A DNA stretch of 64,000 nucleotides, taken from the NCBI RefSeq assembly GCF_001570625.1, contig NZ_BBQT01000010.1, positions 44,902 through 108,901 of the forward strand, in the 5' to 3' direction. The translations under genes and the position numbers were made by a program. Under the pieces are notes generated by a model that made no database searches, was not told where the DNA came from, and was given only the letters and a program-made list of their open reading frames with translations. This document shows positions 44,630-54,425 of the stretch, piece after piece. The DNA is from Syntrophomonas wolfei subsp. methylbutyratica (GTDB lineage Bacteria > Bacillota > Syntrophomonadia > Syntrophomonadales > Syntrophomonadaceae). How positions within the stretch are numbered: the stretch's first letter is position 1; every line of letters begins with the position of its first letter.

Positions 44630-45430
44630 TTAAAAACTTTTCATCAAGGTAAAAGTGCTGCGTATTTCCCCATCATTAACCGAAAATAGGTAATTTCCTC
44701 TGGCGGTCAGAAATATTTTTACTTTACCTTCATCATTAGTGTTCAGCTTATGCGGGTAATCCCGATTATGGGTGCCGGCAAAAGTCGCCCGAACCAGTAC
44801 TCCCGGTAGTGGCTTGCCTTCTTTTAAGACCTGAACTTCATAGCTCTCTCCCATTCGGGCATGGCTATAATCACAAGGAATAATTTCCAACGGTAAACCT
44901 ATGGCTTGCAAACCGCGATGGTGATGATGCCCAACCTCCACAACTACTTTGGCATAGTTATCTATTTTCCCGCTTTCCCGAACATAAACTTGAACCAGTC
45001 CATCCACCTCAGACCCCAGGTTGATCTCTCCACAATCCTCTTTCTCCGCGATATCAATCTGCCTAGCTTCTCCATCCACCACGGCGAAGGCCTTTAGTTC
45101 AGGACAAGCAGGCTTACCCTCAGCCCGCATATTATATCCCTGAAAAACCTTTAACCTGACCTCTTCTCCCTCATGGAAATGACCATGGTCGGTCTCAGGC
45201 TCCAGCCAGATTTCTTTATCCGGAGTAATGATTTCCTGTTTTACTTCCTCCAAAACGACCCTATGATGTACTAATTCCATCTCACGGATTCGGGCTTGTA
45301 CTATCTTTCTCTCTCCAAAAATACTCTCCAAAAATATATTGTTGTCCTCGCCAGGAATTATTCGATCCACCTTTTCCATGAGGATTTCTTCCCGACCCTC
45401 ACGGTTAATATAAACATTAGCCTCACACAT
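44630..45430 (-). CDS. CooT-DUF4198 fusion, putative nickel-binding protein
   Basis: 266 residues with an excellent ribosome site (GGAGGTG). Residues ~1-65 match the small CooT nickel-binding family (MCEANVYI..GREEILMEKVD, NIFLESIFGERK), including the metal-binding Cys2. Residues ~75-266 form a DUF4198-like beta-sandwich with histidine clusters (ETDHGHFHEGE and VGHHHHRG), a domain found beside nickel/cobalt importers. No signal peptide is visible, so the fused protein is cytosolic, unlike most DUF4198 proteins. A nickel store or chaperone for HypA/HypB is the natural inference. Confidence 0.85.
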   Translation of the reverse strand: MCEANVYINREGREEILMEKVDRIIPGEDNNIFLESIFGERKIVQARIREMELVHHRVVLEEVKQEIITPDKEIWLEPETDHGHFHEGEEVRLKVFQGYNMRAEGKPACPELKAFAVVDGEARQIDIAEKEDCGEINLGSEVDGLVQVYVRESGKIDNYAKVVVEVGHHHHRGLQAIGLPLEIIPCDYSHARMGESYEVQVLKEGKPLPGVLVRATFAGTHNRDYPHKLNTNDEGKVKIFLTARGNYLFSVNDGEIRSTFTLMKSF

Positions 45431-46046
45431 TTAATTCACCTCCAAATTCCGCCTGGCAAGAAGGGCACAGCTTACCTCTTTCACTGATAATTACCCGGGT
45501 CTCCATAACTCCCTCACCACATAGTGCACAAGGAATAGTCTTATGAATGCGAGCTTTGGCTGGGATCTCATAAGGGACTTCCCGCCACTTAAAAAGCTCC
45601 TCAAAAGAAGCGGTCATAATCTTTTCGAAAAGTTCTCCCACCAGGTTCTCCTTTTCAGCTACCTCATCACTGCTCAAGCTGGTTTTCTGGTTCAGTTCTC
45701 GAAAACGCTTGAACTGAGGTTTAGCAAGAGCGTCAATGTTTTGGGAAAACCTAACAGCTTTGGACTTTTCCCGGCTGCCAATGGTAAAAACACTTTTGCC
45801 ATAATCCTTGAAAATGAGGTTTCCCTTGCCAAAAGTACAACCCAGTATGGCCTGAATAGCATCAACCGCACAGGAATCGGTCTCAACTATCGCCACCAGT
45901 TCCTCATCATAATCCCGGCCAACCCCCAGGTATTCCTGAGCAAACTCAGCAACCCTGACTCCCATCAAAAGCCCGGGACAGATATGTCCATGAAACTGAA
46001 TAGCCAGTTCCAGAGGGGGCATGTCTTTACACACTTTCTCTTCCAC
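45423..46046 (-). CDS. FmdE-family protein
   Basis: 207 residues: FHGHICPGLLMGVR, TDSCAVDAIQ and a C-terminal zinc ribbon with CALCGEG and CPSCQAEF. FmdE is named after formylmethanofuran dehydrogenase neighbours, but it occurs in many anaerobes without that enzyme and is thought to be a metal-related accessory protein. It sits in the nickel island and overlaps the CooT-DUF4198 start by 8 bases, so it may help metal handling (inference). GTG 46046 or the later ATG at 46022 could be the start. Confidence 0.88.
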   Translation of the reverse strand: MEEKVCKDMPPLELAIQFHGHICPGLLMGVRVAEFAQEYLGVGRDYDEELVAIVETDSCAVDAIQAILGCTFGKGNLIFKDYGKSVFTIGSREKSKAVRFSQNIDALAKPQFKRFRELNQKTSLSSDEVAEKENLVGELFEKIMTASFEELFKWREVPYEIPAKARIHKTIPCALCGEGVMETRVIISERGKLCPSCQAEFGGELNV

Positions 46047-46077
46047 CTTTCTCTAACTTGTCCCCAATAAGAGTATT

Positions 46078-46500
46078 TTATGACTTTTTTTCATCATACA
46101 ACTTTTTTACCCGGTTTACCAGGTGATCCACCTGAATAGGCAAAGGTTCGTCATAAACCCCTGAGATCTCTATTCCACAGCGATTTAAAGGTATGAGAAT
46201 TTTAATCGCTTCCGAAGAAGCAATCGCCTCCGCCATGCGCGGTGTTAGTTCTCCGGAATAAGAATTAGCAGCCAAAATAGCCACCGAGCCGGCAATTATG
46301 TCTGCCCTTTTAAGCGAGTAAGTAACGGCATTCTCACCACTAGCCCCTTCATTAGCTCCAGCTTTCAGCATCATAGAACTGGCTACGGCATTGGTACCCA
46401 GAGCAATAATACTACAGCTTTGCCCCAATTCGTGACGAAGCTTTTCCACAATAACTCTTCCTATCCCCCCTCCTTGGCCATCGATTACTGCTATTCTCAA
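46078..46500 (-). CDS. DUF3842 family protein
   Basis: TTG 46500 with GGGGGGGAGAG upstream gives the family start MRIAVIDGQGGGIGR; the frame extends to 46611 without support. 140 residues with a Rossmann-like glycine motif, GTNAVASSMMLKAGA and ILIPLNRC. The family often neighbours metal and FmdE genes in Firmicutes; biochemical function unknown. Possible first gene of the nickel operon. Confidence 0.85.
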   Translation of the reverse strand: MRIAVIDGQGGGIGRVIVEKLRHELGQSCSIIALGTNAVASSMMLKAGANEGASGENAVTYSLKRADIIAGSVAILAANSYSGELTPRMAEAIASSEAIKILIPLNRCGIEISGVYDEPLPIQVDHLVNRVKKLYDEKKS

Positions 46501-46713
46501 GCTCTCCCCCCCCTTTCTATATTTTTCACCTAAGTATAGCATAACTTTGCTTACATAAAAGCAAAGCACAGCAATGTGTTTTTTCCTGAAAAACATCGGG
46601 GCAAAAACCATTGATATGCTTAAGATTTCTCAATTATTCTTTTGTTTTATGATATTTAAGGCAACCGCCAACAAAGCATTGGGGAGCAGCGGCGATACAA
46701 ATAGTAATGAAAA

Positions 46714-46752
46714 GGTATTTTTCACGCCAGCCCCTGGCGAAAAGGAAAATAC
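46714..46752 (-). terminator. Hairpin terminator after the second MBL gene
   Basis: GTATTTT...CGCCAG/CTGGCG...AAAATAC forms a long stem on the minus strand, followed by CTTTTC. Confidence 0.65.
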
Positions 46753-46772
46753 TTATCAGGTACAGAAGTGGT

Positions 46773-47687
46773 TTAACAACGTTTATAGCGACCCTTTTCC
46801 ACTTCTTCTACCATCCCCTCCCGCTGTAAAAACCGTATATGGTTGCGAAGGGTCATCTTTTCCCAGAATATGAGATAAATATCCCGACGCCCGTGGAAAA
46901 CCATTTGATATTCAAGCAGTTCATCAATAGTATGCGCCTCTTTAAGCAAGTCCAAAATGCGCTCTTGCCTTTTAAAAACTACTCCGATATACTGTTCGAG
47001 CCTTTTTTCAATCTTATCTAAAATTGGCCTCCGGTGGGAGGGTACGATAAGGCCTGGGCTGATTTCTCGAATACGTTGAACTGAAGAAACAAGCTGGCCT
47101 ATATCAGCACTATTACTGCTGTACCACGGTCCGGCTACTACCAAATCCATGTCGGCAGAAAACAAAATTCCCTCTTTTTCAATCCAGAAGCCATAATGCC
47201 CGATAGTATGACCCGGAAGGTGTATAGCCGTAATTTCAGTTTTTCCCAGTTGAAAACGTTCCATATCTTTAAAAATTCCCGCCAGCGGTATATAACGAAA
47301 TCCCGGTTTTACGGGGACATCATCGGGAAGAGGGCTAACCTCACTGAAAGCTACCCTTTTTATTCCCGGCATCATTTCCGCCCATAGTTCATAACCATGA
47401 AATTTAAGATATTCGTTTTCATCACTATAAGTTTTGCTCTCTTCTTTTCCCGCATACAATCCTGCTCTGGGGAAAAAACTATCTCCATGAAGATGGTCAA
47501 AATGAGAGTGACTGATTAAAGCCAACTGCACCTTTTCACAAGGTATCTCTTGAAACGCTCGGCCTCCAGCCCCCAGATCCAATACGGCGGGGACATCATC
47601 TTCCACATAAAGACAGTTTCCATAAGGATATCTCGGACTATCTTCAGGAGTCACCACAAAAATCCTTGGACCAATCTGCTTTAACAA
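46773..47687 (-). CDS. MBL-fold metallo-hydrolase, paralogue of 14323-15252
   Basis: 304 residues with SHSHFDHLHG, LPGHTIGHYG, FSADMD and PSHRR, so the metal site is complete. A C-terminal helical tail (MTLRNHIRFLQREGMVEE) again looks like a winged-helix end. It shares layout and many segments (GAGGRAF, EVPVD/EIPCE, PLPDDVP) with the protein at 14323, showing gene duplication. Substrate unknown. Confidence 0.85.
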   Translation of the reverse strand: MLKQIGPRIFVVTPEDSPRYPYGNCLYVEDDVPAVLDLGAGGRAFQEIPCEKVQLALISHSHFDHLHGDSFFPRAGLYAGKEESKTYSDENEYLKFHGYELWAEMMPGIKRVAFSEVSPLPDDVPVKPGFRYIPLAGIFKDMERFQLGKTEITAIHLPGHTIGHYGFWIEKEGILFSADMDLVVAGPWYSSNSADIGQLVSSVQRIREISPGLIVPSHRRPILDKIEKRLEQYIGVVFKRQERILDLLKEAHTIDELLEYQMVFHGRRDIYLIFWEKMTLRNHIRFLQREGMVEEVEKGRYKRC

Positions 47688-47740
47688 AGATTGCCACCAC
47701 TTTCAAAAATCAAAAACTCTATAACCCATTAAGCAGCATA

Positions 47741-47992
47741 TTAAGCTCGCCGTTTGCCCTGGTCAAACATCTCCTTTACCGACCACAGGTTAATAAAAGC
47801 ATTATAGCCCCACCACATGGACCAGCCCACATCCTGCACTCTCAGCGAGAAATACAGGCAGACCAGCCCCAGCAAGAGAAACCCCACCCAAGGCCAGGTA
47901 CCAAAGCGCAGTTCAAGTTTTACAACCAGTATATGATATATGCCAATTGTAGCCAGCACATAGAGACCGAAGTATAAACCTATCCAGTTCAT
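47741..47992 (-). CDS. DUF4491 family membrane protein
   Basis: ATG 47992 (MNWIGLYFGLY) is the likely start; GGAGG lies 12 bases before. 83 residues, three membrane helices, ending FWSV-like NLWSVKEMFDQGKRR, the characteristic DUF4491 tail. Function unknown. Confidence 0.7.
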   Translation of the reverse strand: MNWIGLYFGLYVLATIGIYHILVVKLELRFGTWPWVGFLLLGLVCLYFSLRVQDVGWSMWWGYNAFINLWSVKEMFDQGKRRA

Positions 47993-48204
47993 TATCCAAT
48001 TATACCTCCAATCTTCCAAGTGAAAAAAGTACGGGACTAATCTTCAGATTTTCTCCAGATAAACCTGTTATTTCCCCTCTGTTGATTAAGAACTTAAGGG
48101 GAGGCAGCATAAGCATAAGCTGTAGTTACAATCAGTATAGCAAAAATGCTAAAAAATGCAGGCATGACCATTGAAGGATATTAGGATAGGCAGAAGTCGG
48201 CGGG

Positions 48205-48942
48205 CTAATTCTCCAGAATCCTTTTTAGAAAAATACGGGTTCTTTCGTTATTGGGATTGTTAAACACTACATCAGGAACATCGTCTTCGACAATGACCCC
48301 GCTATCCATAAACACAACTCGGTTGGCTACATCGCGGGCAAAGGCCATTTCATGAGTAACAATCAGCATAGTCAAACCGCTTTTAGCCAGGTTCTTCATT
48401 ACTTTGAGCACTTCACCTACCATTTCGGGGTCGAGGGCACTGGTAGGCTCATCAAACAGCAAAGCTTCAGGTTCCATGGAAAGTGCTCGCGCGATGGCAA
48501 CACGCTGTTTTTGCCCGCCCGATATCTGATGGGGCTTGGCATTGATAAACTGCGACATACCCACCAATTCCAGGTAATCCAGGGCCGTTTTCTTCGCCGC
48601 CGCAGTATTCTTTTTTAACACCTTGACCTGTCCAATAACACAATTGTCCAATACGTTCAGGTTATTAAAGAGATTGAACTGCTGAAAAACCATACCCATT
48701 TTGGCTCTATATACGGCATTGGACATTTTTTGCTCCAGAATGTTTTGTCCGTGATACACTACTTCCCCGCTGCTCGGGATCTCCAGAAGATTTAAACAGC
48801 GGAGAAGAGTTGACTTTCCTGAACCACTGGAGCCGATTATACAGACCACTTCGCCTTTACTGACTGAGAAGTTAATATCTTTCAATACTTCAATCGCTCC
48901 GAAACTTTTCTGCAGGTGGTTTATTTTAATGATTTTTTCCAT
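48205..48942 (-). CDS. Polar amino-acid ABC transporter ATPase (GlnQ type)
   Basis: Start 48942 ([10 protein letters not shown]) with GGGAGC upstream; the longer frame to 48999 overlaps the permease. Walker A GSSGSGKS, signature ISGGQKQR and Walker [13 protein letters not shown] are present. The third gene of a binding protein-permease-ATPase operon for polar amino acids. Confidence 0.93.
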   Translation of the reverse strand: MEKIIKINHLQKSFGAIEVLKDINFSVSKGEVVCIIGSSGSGKSTLLRCLNLLEIPSSGEVVYHGQNILEQKMSNAVYRAKMGMVFQQFNLFNNLNVLDNCVIGQVKVLKKNTAAAKKTALDYLELVGMSQFINAKPHQISGGQKQRVAIARALSMEPEALLFDEPTSALDPEMVGEVLKVMKNLAKSGLTMLIVTHEMAFARDVANRVVFMDSGVIVEDDVPDVVFNNPNNERTRIFLKRILEN

Positions 48943-49732
48943 TTTTCTTGCTCCCTGTCGAAATCTTAATTTCCGCCTCAGGTACCGTTTGCGAACCATG
49001 GATGGTGTAGACCGATGGACCTTCTAATTTTGCTTCAAAATATCTAAGTATGCGGGTTACAGTAAAGGTCATTATGAAATAAATAATGCAGGTAATCAAA
49101 AATACTTCAAAATAGCGGAAGTTATTGCCTGCCGCCGAATTAGACTGGAAATAAAGCTCGGTAACCCCTATAACATTAAGCACTGATGTGTCTTTAATAT
49201 TGATAACGAACTCATTGCTTAAAGCCGGTAAGATATTGCGAATGGCCTGAGGCAGCACAATACTGATCATGGTCTGAGCATGAGTCATGCCTATAGCATG
49301 TGATGCTTCAAACTGGCCTTTATCTATGGATATAATACCACCACGGACAATTTCCGCCATATAAGCCCCGGTATTTATGGAAACAATAAACACACCGGCA
49401 AATATCGGGGACATGCGTATGCCATAAATCATGGCACTGCCATAAAAAATAACCATAGCCTGTACCATCATAGGGGTGCCACGAAATACTTCTATATAGC
49501 AAAGCAAGAAATAATCAATTATCTTCAGAACGATTCTTTTAAACAGATTGGTATTGTGGTCAATGGGAATCGTGCGGATGATTCCTATTAATACACCAAT
49601 AAGAAAACCTATAATCGTACCGCTAAGCGAGATTATAAGGGTAACCTGGGCCCCTCTCAAGAAGAGGGGCCAGGAACTTTGCAAAATATATAACACCCAG
49701 GTAATAAAACTACTATTTGCATCCACTGCCAT
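48926..49732 (-). CDS. Polar amino-acid ABC transporter permease
   Basis: 268 residues with about five membrane helices and the HisM/GlnP-type EAA loop ([25 protein letters not shown]) that docks the ATPase. An N-terminal helix precedes the usual LRGAQVTL start of the family. Overlaps the ATPase start by 17 bases. Confidence 0.92.
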   Translation of the reverse strand: MAVDANSSFITWVLYILQSSWPLFLRGAQVTLIISLSGTIIGFLIGVLIGIIRTIPIDHNTNLFKRIVLKIIDYFLLCYIEVFRGTPMMVQAMVIFYGSAMIYGIRMSPIFAGVFIVSINTGAYMAEIVRGGIISIDKGQFEASHAIGMTHAQTMISIVLPQAIRNILPALSNEFVINIKDTSVLNVIGVTELYFQSNSAAGNNFRYFEVFLITCIIYFIMTFTVTRILRYFEAKLEGPSVYTIHGSQTVPEAEIKISTGSKKNGKNH

Positions 49733-49766
49733 CAGATAAACACACTCCAGTTAATTGCTACATGGA

Positions 49767-50600
49767 TTATTGCGATGCAGGCTGGTTTAAAATGGCATTT
49801 TTCATTAGTTCATCCCGTTGTTCCTGTGATATACCGGCTAAAACCTTGTTAATATTATTAAGCAGCTCAGTGTTGCCTTTTTTAATCCCCACCGAAATGG
49901 CGATATCATCAGCAGTAAATTCAAATCCCTGGCCTTTAGCAAATTCAGCCATGCCAAACTTGGCATTGGCGCTTGTGGCCGAAACACCTTCAGGCTTTTC
50001 CGAGACATAACCATCAATGATACCCGACTCCAGGGATACCCGCATAGCCGGAAAGTCAGCCATGGCAGTTTGTTTTTTTACATTGGGAATTTGGTCAATA
50101 ACTGTGTAGTGGAAGGTGTTTTGCTGGGCGGTAATTTTGGCTCCGGTGAAGTCCTTTAAACTTGTAGCTTTTTCATATTTCGAGCCTTTCTTGACAACAA
50201 TAACCAGGTCAGAACTGTAGTAGTAATCGGAAAAGTCCAGGGTCAGTCTCCTATCAGCCATTGGAGACATACCGGCAATAATGCCATCAATGGTACCCGA
50301 CTGTACTGCCGGGGTGAGCCCGTCCCATTTGGTTTTAACAATAACCAGTTCCTTGCCCATTCCCTCAGCCAGTTTTTTGGCAATTTCCACATCATAGCCA
50401 CCGGCAAACTCCTTGCTGCCAGCAATAGGAACTGCTCCATTCGAGTTGTCCAGTTGGGTCCAGTTAAATGGAGGATAGCCGCATTCCATACCTACCTTAA
50501 ATTTCTCGGCCTTATCACCACTTTTACCGCAGCCCACAACACTTATGCACAGAGCCATCATCAGGACTGCGCATATTCCTAGTTTTACAAATTTCTTCAT
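49767..50600 (-). CDS. Polar amino-acid ABC transporter substrate-binding lipoprotein
   Basis: 277 residues. A lipoprotein signal (MKKFVKLGICAVLMMALCI then VVGC) is followed by a SBP_bac_3 fold (VGMECGYPPFNW, GGYDVEIAKKLAEGM, LTLDFSDYYY). The YPPFNW and DVEIA motifs are those of amino-acid-binding members. First gene of the operon; exact amino acid unknown. Confidence 0.93.
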   Translation of the reverse strand: MKKFVKLGICAVLMMALCISVVGCGKSGDKAEKFKVGMECGYPPFNWTQLDNSNGAVPIAGSKEFAGGYDVEIAKKLAEGMGKELVIVKTKWDGLTPAVQSGTIDGIIAGMSPMADRRLTLDFSDYYYSSDLVIVVKKGSKYEKATSLKDFTGAKITAQQNTFHYTVIDQIPNVKKQTAMADFPAMRVSLESGIIDGYVSEKPEGVSATSANAKFGMAEFAKGQGFEFTADDIAISVGIKKGNTELLNNINKVLAGISQEQRDELMKNAILNQPASQ

Positions 50601-50825
50601 TTTGTCTCCCCTCTCAATAAAAATATTTTGGGTTTCCGCACCCTTAGATAAAGATATTGTAACATTTTATCGAATGGCATTCCCAGTTTATTTTTTAATT
50701 TTGCTATTATAGTTAAATTAGACTCCTTAAGAGCTCTCAATGGCTTTTTGATTTATGCAAGATCCTTATTCAGGAATAGGTCATAGGAATTTGCGTAATA
50801 TAATACTCGAAGGTGTTATATTAGC

Positions 50826-51892
50826 GTGAATTCTACACAAAAGTTAATAAAGTTGAAAAAAATAATTTCTATAATAATGCTTATCCTACTCCTGGCTGGA
50901 TGTAATGGCTGTAATGCGGCCAAAAAACCACTACACATTCCCAGGCAAAAAAAATTGCAAGTCATGGCTTTCTACGAAAAGGGTTGGAATGATCTTACCT
51001 ATGGGTTTCCCTCCCTTAAAACACATTATACGGATATTAGTATTCTTATGCCCTACTGGTACACCCTTAACATCGATGGCAGTATAAAAGTTTCGGCAGT
51101 TGGTCTGGAACCGGATGTAATAGTTTTTATGCGCCAACACCCGGAAATCAAACTACTTCCCTTGATAAACAAGGATTTGGTCAACCAGTCCGTTCTTACG
51201 GACCCAACTATAAGGACGACCGCCATAAATAATATAGTCAAAATCATAGCAGATAATAATTATGACGGCATTAATATTGATTTCGAGTTGCTTCCCGCGC
51301 AAAACCGGGATGATTTAACAATCTTTGTTCGTGATTTGGCCAAACAGCTACATGCTCAAAATAAGATGATATCGGTATCAGTAATGCCCAAATTAGATGG
51401 ATAGAGATAGGTGCCGCCTATGATTACGGCGCACTGGGGGGATTGGCCGATATAATAACCATTATGACCTACGACAAGCACTCGGCAAACACTAAGCCAG
51501 GTTCTGTTTCCCCTTATAAATGGGTGGAAAAAAACATCAAAGAAGCCCTCAAATCAATCCCCGCCAATAAATTGGTGGTTTGTATCGGAGCTTACGGGTA
51601 TGATTGGCCGGTTCCCAAAACAGCCGAAATAAAATATATAGGCCAGCGGGAAGCGCAACAACGCGCTGATTCTCATAAAGCCAAAGTCCAATGGGATAAT
51701 GATTCCCAATCTGCTTTTTTCTTTTATTGGGATAGAGGGCTCAAACATGAAGTCTGGTTTGAAAATGGGTTTAGCATAACCAGAAAAGTGGCATTGGCTA
51801 AAAAATATAGCCTACGGGGAGTCGCCATATGGCGAATGGGATTTGAGGACGAGCAGTACTGGGTCAAATTACGCAAGGCCATTAGCAAATAG
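50826..51892 (+). pseudogene. GH18-family lipoprotein (spore/cell-wall hydrolase type), frameshifted
   Basis: The first frame (to 51404) has a lipoprotein signal (LILLLAGC) and the start of a GH18 barrel with the catalytic motif DGINIDFE. It ends at PKLDG. From ~51400 a second frame continues with IGAAYDYGALGGLADIITIM and the last barrel strands (GVAIWRMG) to 51892, exactly where the family would continue. A single-base indel near 51395-51405 separates them. Close to YaaH/YdhD-type GH18 proteins that act on peptidoglycan in spores. GTG start; divergent from the amino-acid transporter. Confidence 0.75.
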
Positions 51893-52267
51893 CATTTATC
51901 AATCAATCCGGCCTAATGAACGCCCTGAGTTTTAGGTTGCAATTCCTGATAGGTACGCTAAAAACGCTGACGATTTATACCCAATGTAAAGGAGAGGAGA
52001 AGTTTCAATTCCTGATAGGTACGCTAAAAACGCTCGTTACGGAGCTGGTTACGAAGTTGCAGGATTCAGTTTCAATTCCTGATAGGTACGCTAAAAACCA
52101 TCGTTCCAAGCGCGCTGCGGGACTTCCTGGAAAAAAGGTTTCAATTCCTGATAGGTACGCTAAAAACCGTGCCCCTTCGGTACCGGTCCGTTAGCTGCCT
52201 CCGTTTCAATTCCTGATAGGTACGCTAAAAACGATATTGAATTTCGAGGAAAGAACCGAGCGCCGGC

Positions 52268-52933
52268 GTTTCAATTCCTGATAGGTACGCTAAAAACGAA
52301 ATTTTTATCCGATTTTACTGCCGAAGTTGAGCTGTTTCAATTCCTGATAGGTACGCTAAAAACGCCCTTTATACTCAGCCCCGTCAGCATCCCTGCCGCG
52401 TTTCAATTCCTGATAGGTACGCTAAAAACTACAATCAATTGCGATACGAATGATTGTGTTTATAGTTTCAATTCCTGATAGGTACGCTAAAAACGCGATA
52501 GTTGAATGGTGTTTTCTGGAAGACCGATGTGTGTTTCAATTCCTGATAGGTACGCTAAAAACTTGGTTAGTTTTTTCGTTGCTGTAGCTTTTTTAGGTGG
52601 GTTTCAATTCCTGATAGGTACGCTAAAAACGAAATTTTTATCCGATTTTACTGCCGAAGTTGAGCTGTTTCAATTCCTGATAGGTACGCTAAAAACGCCC
52701 TTTATACTCAGCCCCGTCAGCATCCCTGCCGCGTTTCAATTCCTGATAGGTACGCTAAAAACTACAATCAATTGCGATACGAATGATTGTGTTTATAGTT
52801 TCAATTCCTGATAGGTACGCTAAAAACGCGATAGTTGAATGGTGTTTTCTGGAAGACCGATGTGTGTTTCAATTCCTGATAGGTACGCTAAAAACTTGGT
52901 TAGTTTTTTCGTTGCTGTAGCTTTTTTAGGTGG
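52268..52933. repeat. Exact 333-bp tandem duplication of five repeat-spacer units
   Basis: Units 6-10 (52268-52600) recur as units 11-15 (52601-52933) with the same five spacers in the same order; both copies are exactly 333 bases. Confidence 0.95.
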
Positions 52934-54190
52934 GTTTCAATTCCTGATAGGTACGCTAAAAACTTTATAAGCATCTGTTTCAGCCGGAAAGTCCTCTGCG
53001 TTTCAATTCCTGATAGGTACGCTAAAAACCCCACGAGGGAGCACATATACGATTTACCAGTCTTGTTTCAATTCCTGATAGGTACGCTAAAAACGAGTGC
53101 GAAGCAAGAAAGCAGCAAGTAGAGATGGGAGTTTCAATTCCTGATAGGTACGCTAAAAACCTGGTAAGATTATCTGTTACTACCGAGGATATAAAGTTGT
53201 TTCAATTCCTGATAGGTACGCTAAAAACTTGGGCTGAAGTGCCGGCGGGATTTCCCAGCATAGTTTCAATTCCTGATAGGTACGCTAAAAACTCCGCACT
53301 CAATGCATTGCATGATTTCCCCTCCCCGGGTTTCAATTCCTGATAGGTACGCTAAAAACAGTAGTTGCTGTAAAATTAGAAGGATGGGAAAAGGAGTTTC
53401 AATTCCTGATAGGTACGCTAAAAACTCAAATGTCCTAATATCTATTCCTTCTTGCTTTTGTGGTTTCAATTCCTGATAGGTACGCTAAAAACAACGATAA
53501 CACAACGAAGTCGAATAAAATTGATATGGTTTCAATTCCTGATAGGTACGCTAAAAACTATGACAGCGAACACTTAGTCATGCTTCTCACTCTTAGTTTC
53601 AATTCCTGATAGGTACGCTAAAAACAATATCTCTTTAAACATTATTCTTCACCTTCTTCACGTTTCAATTCCTGATAGGTACGCTAAAAACCCGGGTCGG
53701 CACCGTTTGGAAGGTGCCCAATCCGAAGTTTCAATTCCTGATAGGTACGCTAAAAACCTTATTTTCTTCCATTCAACAAACCTCCTACACCAGTTTCAAT
53801 TCCTGATAGGTACGCTAAAAACTCTGCAATCGCAGAATGGCCAGATATATCTTGCAAAGTTTCAATTCCTGATAGGTACGCTAAAAACTCGCAGTTCGGG
53901 CATTTGATGATACTGAACGCTTTAAGTTTCAATTCCTGATAGGTACGCTAAAAACAACCTTTGATCCTTTTGATGGATACCGGGAAATCAGTTTCAATTC
54001 CTGATAGGTACGCTAAAAACCAAATTCGGCCATATATATAGGGAAGGGAGGTAAGTTTCAATTCCTGATAGGTACGCTAAAAACCAACAGGTCATTTATA
54101 CAGAGTTAAAATGTTGGAAGATGTTTCAATTCCTGATAGGTACGCTAAAAACCCGTCCGGCGAATGAAACCGGGGAGGTGGTTAGTTGAG

Positions 54191-54425
54191 GTTTCAATTC
54201 CTGATAGGTACGCTAAAAACCCGGGTCGGCACCGTTTGGAAGGTGCCCAATCCGAAGTTTCAATTCCTGATAGGTACGCTAAAAACCTTATTTTCTTCCA
54301 TTCAACAAACCTCCTACACCAGTTTCAATTCCTGATAGGTACGCTAAAAACTCTGCAATCGCAGAATGGCCAGATATATCTTGCAAAGTTTCAATTCCTG
54401 ATAGGTACGCTAAAAACTCGCAGTT
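54191..54425. repeat. Second copy of a three-spacer block within the CRISPR array
   Basis: Matches 53662-53896 (offset 529 bases) over three full spacers plus the first 8 bases of the next spacer, then diverges inside that spacer. Confidence 0.9.
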
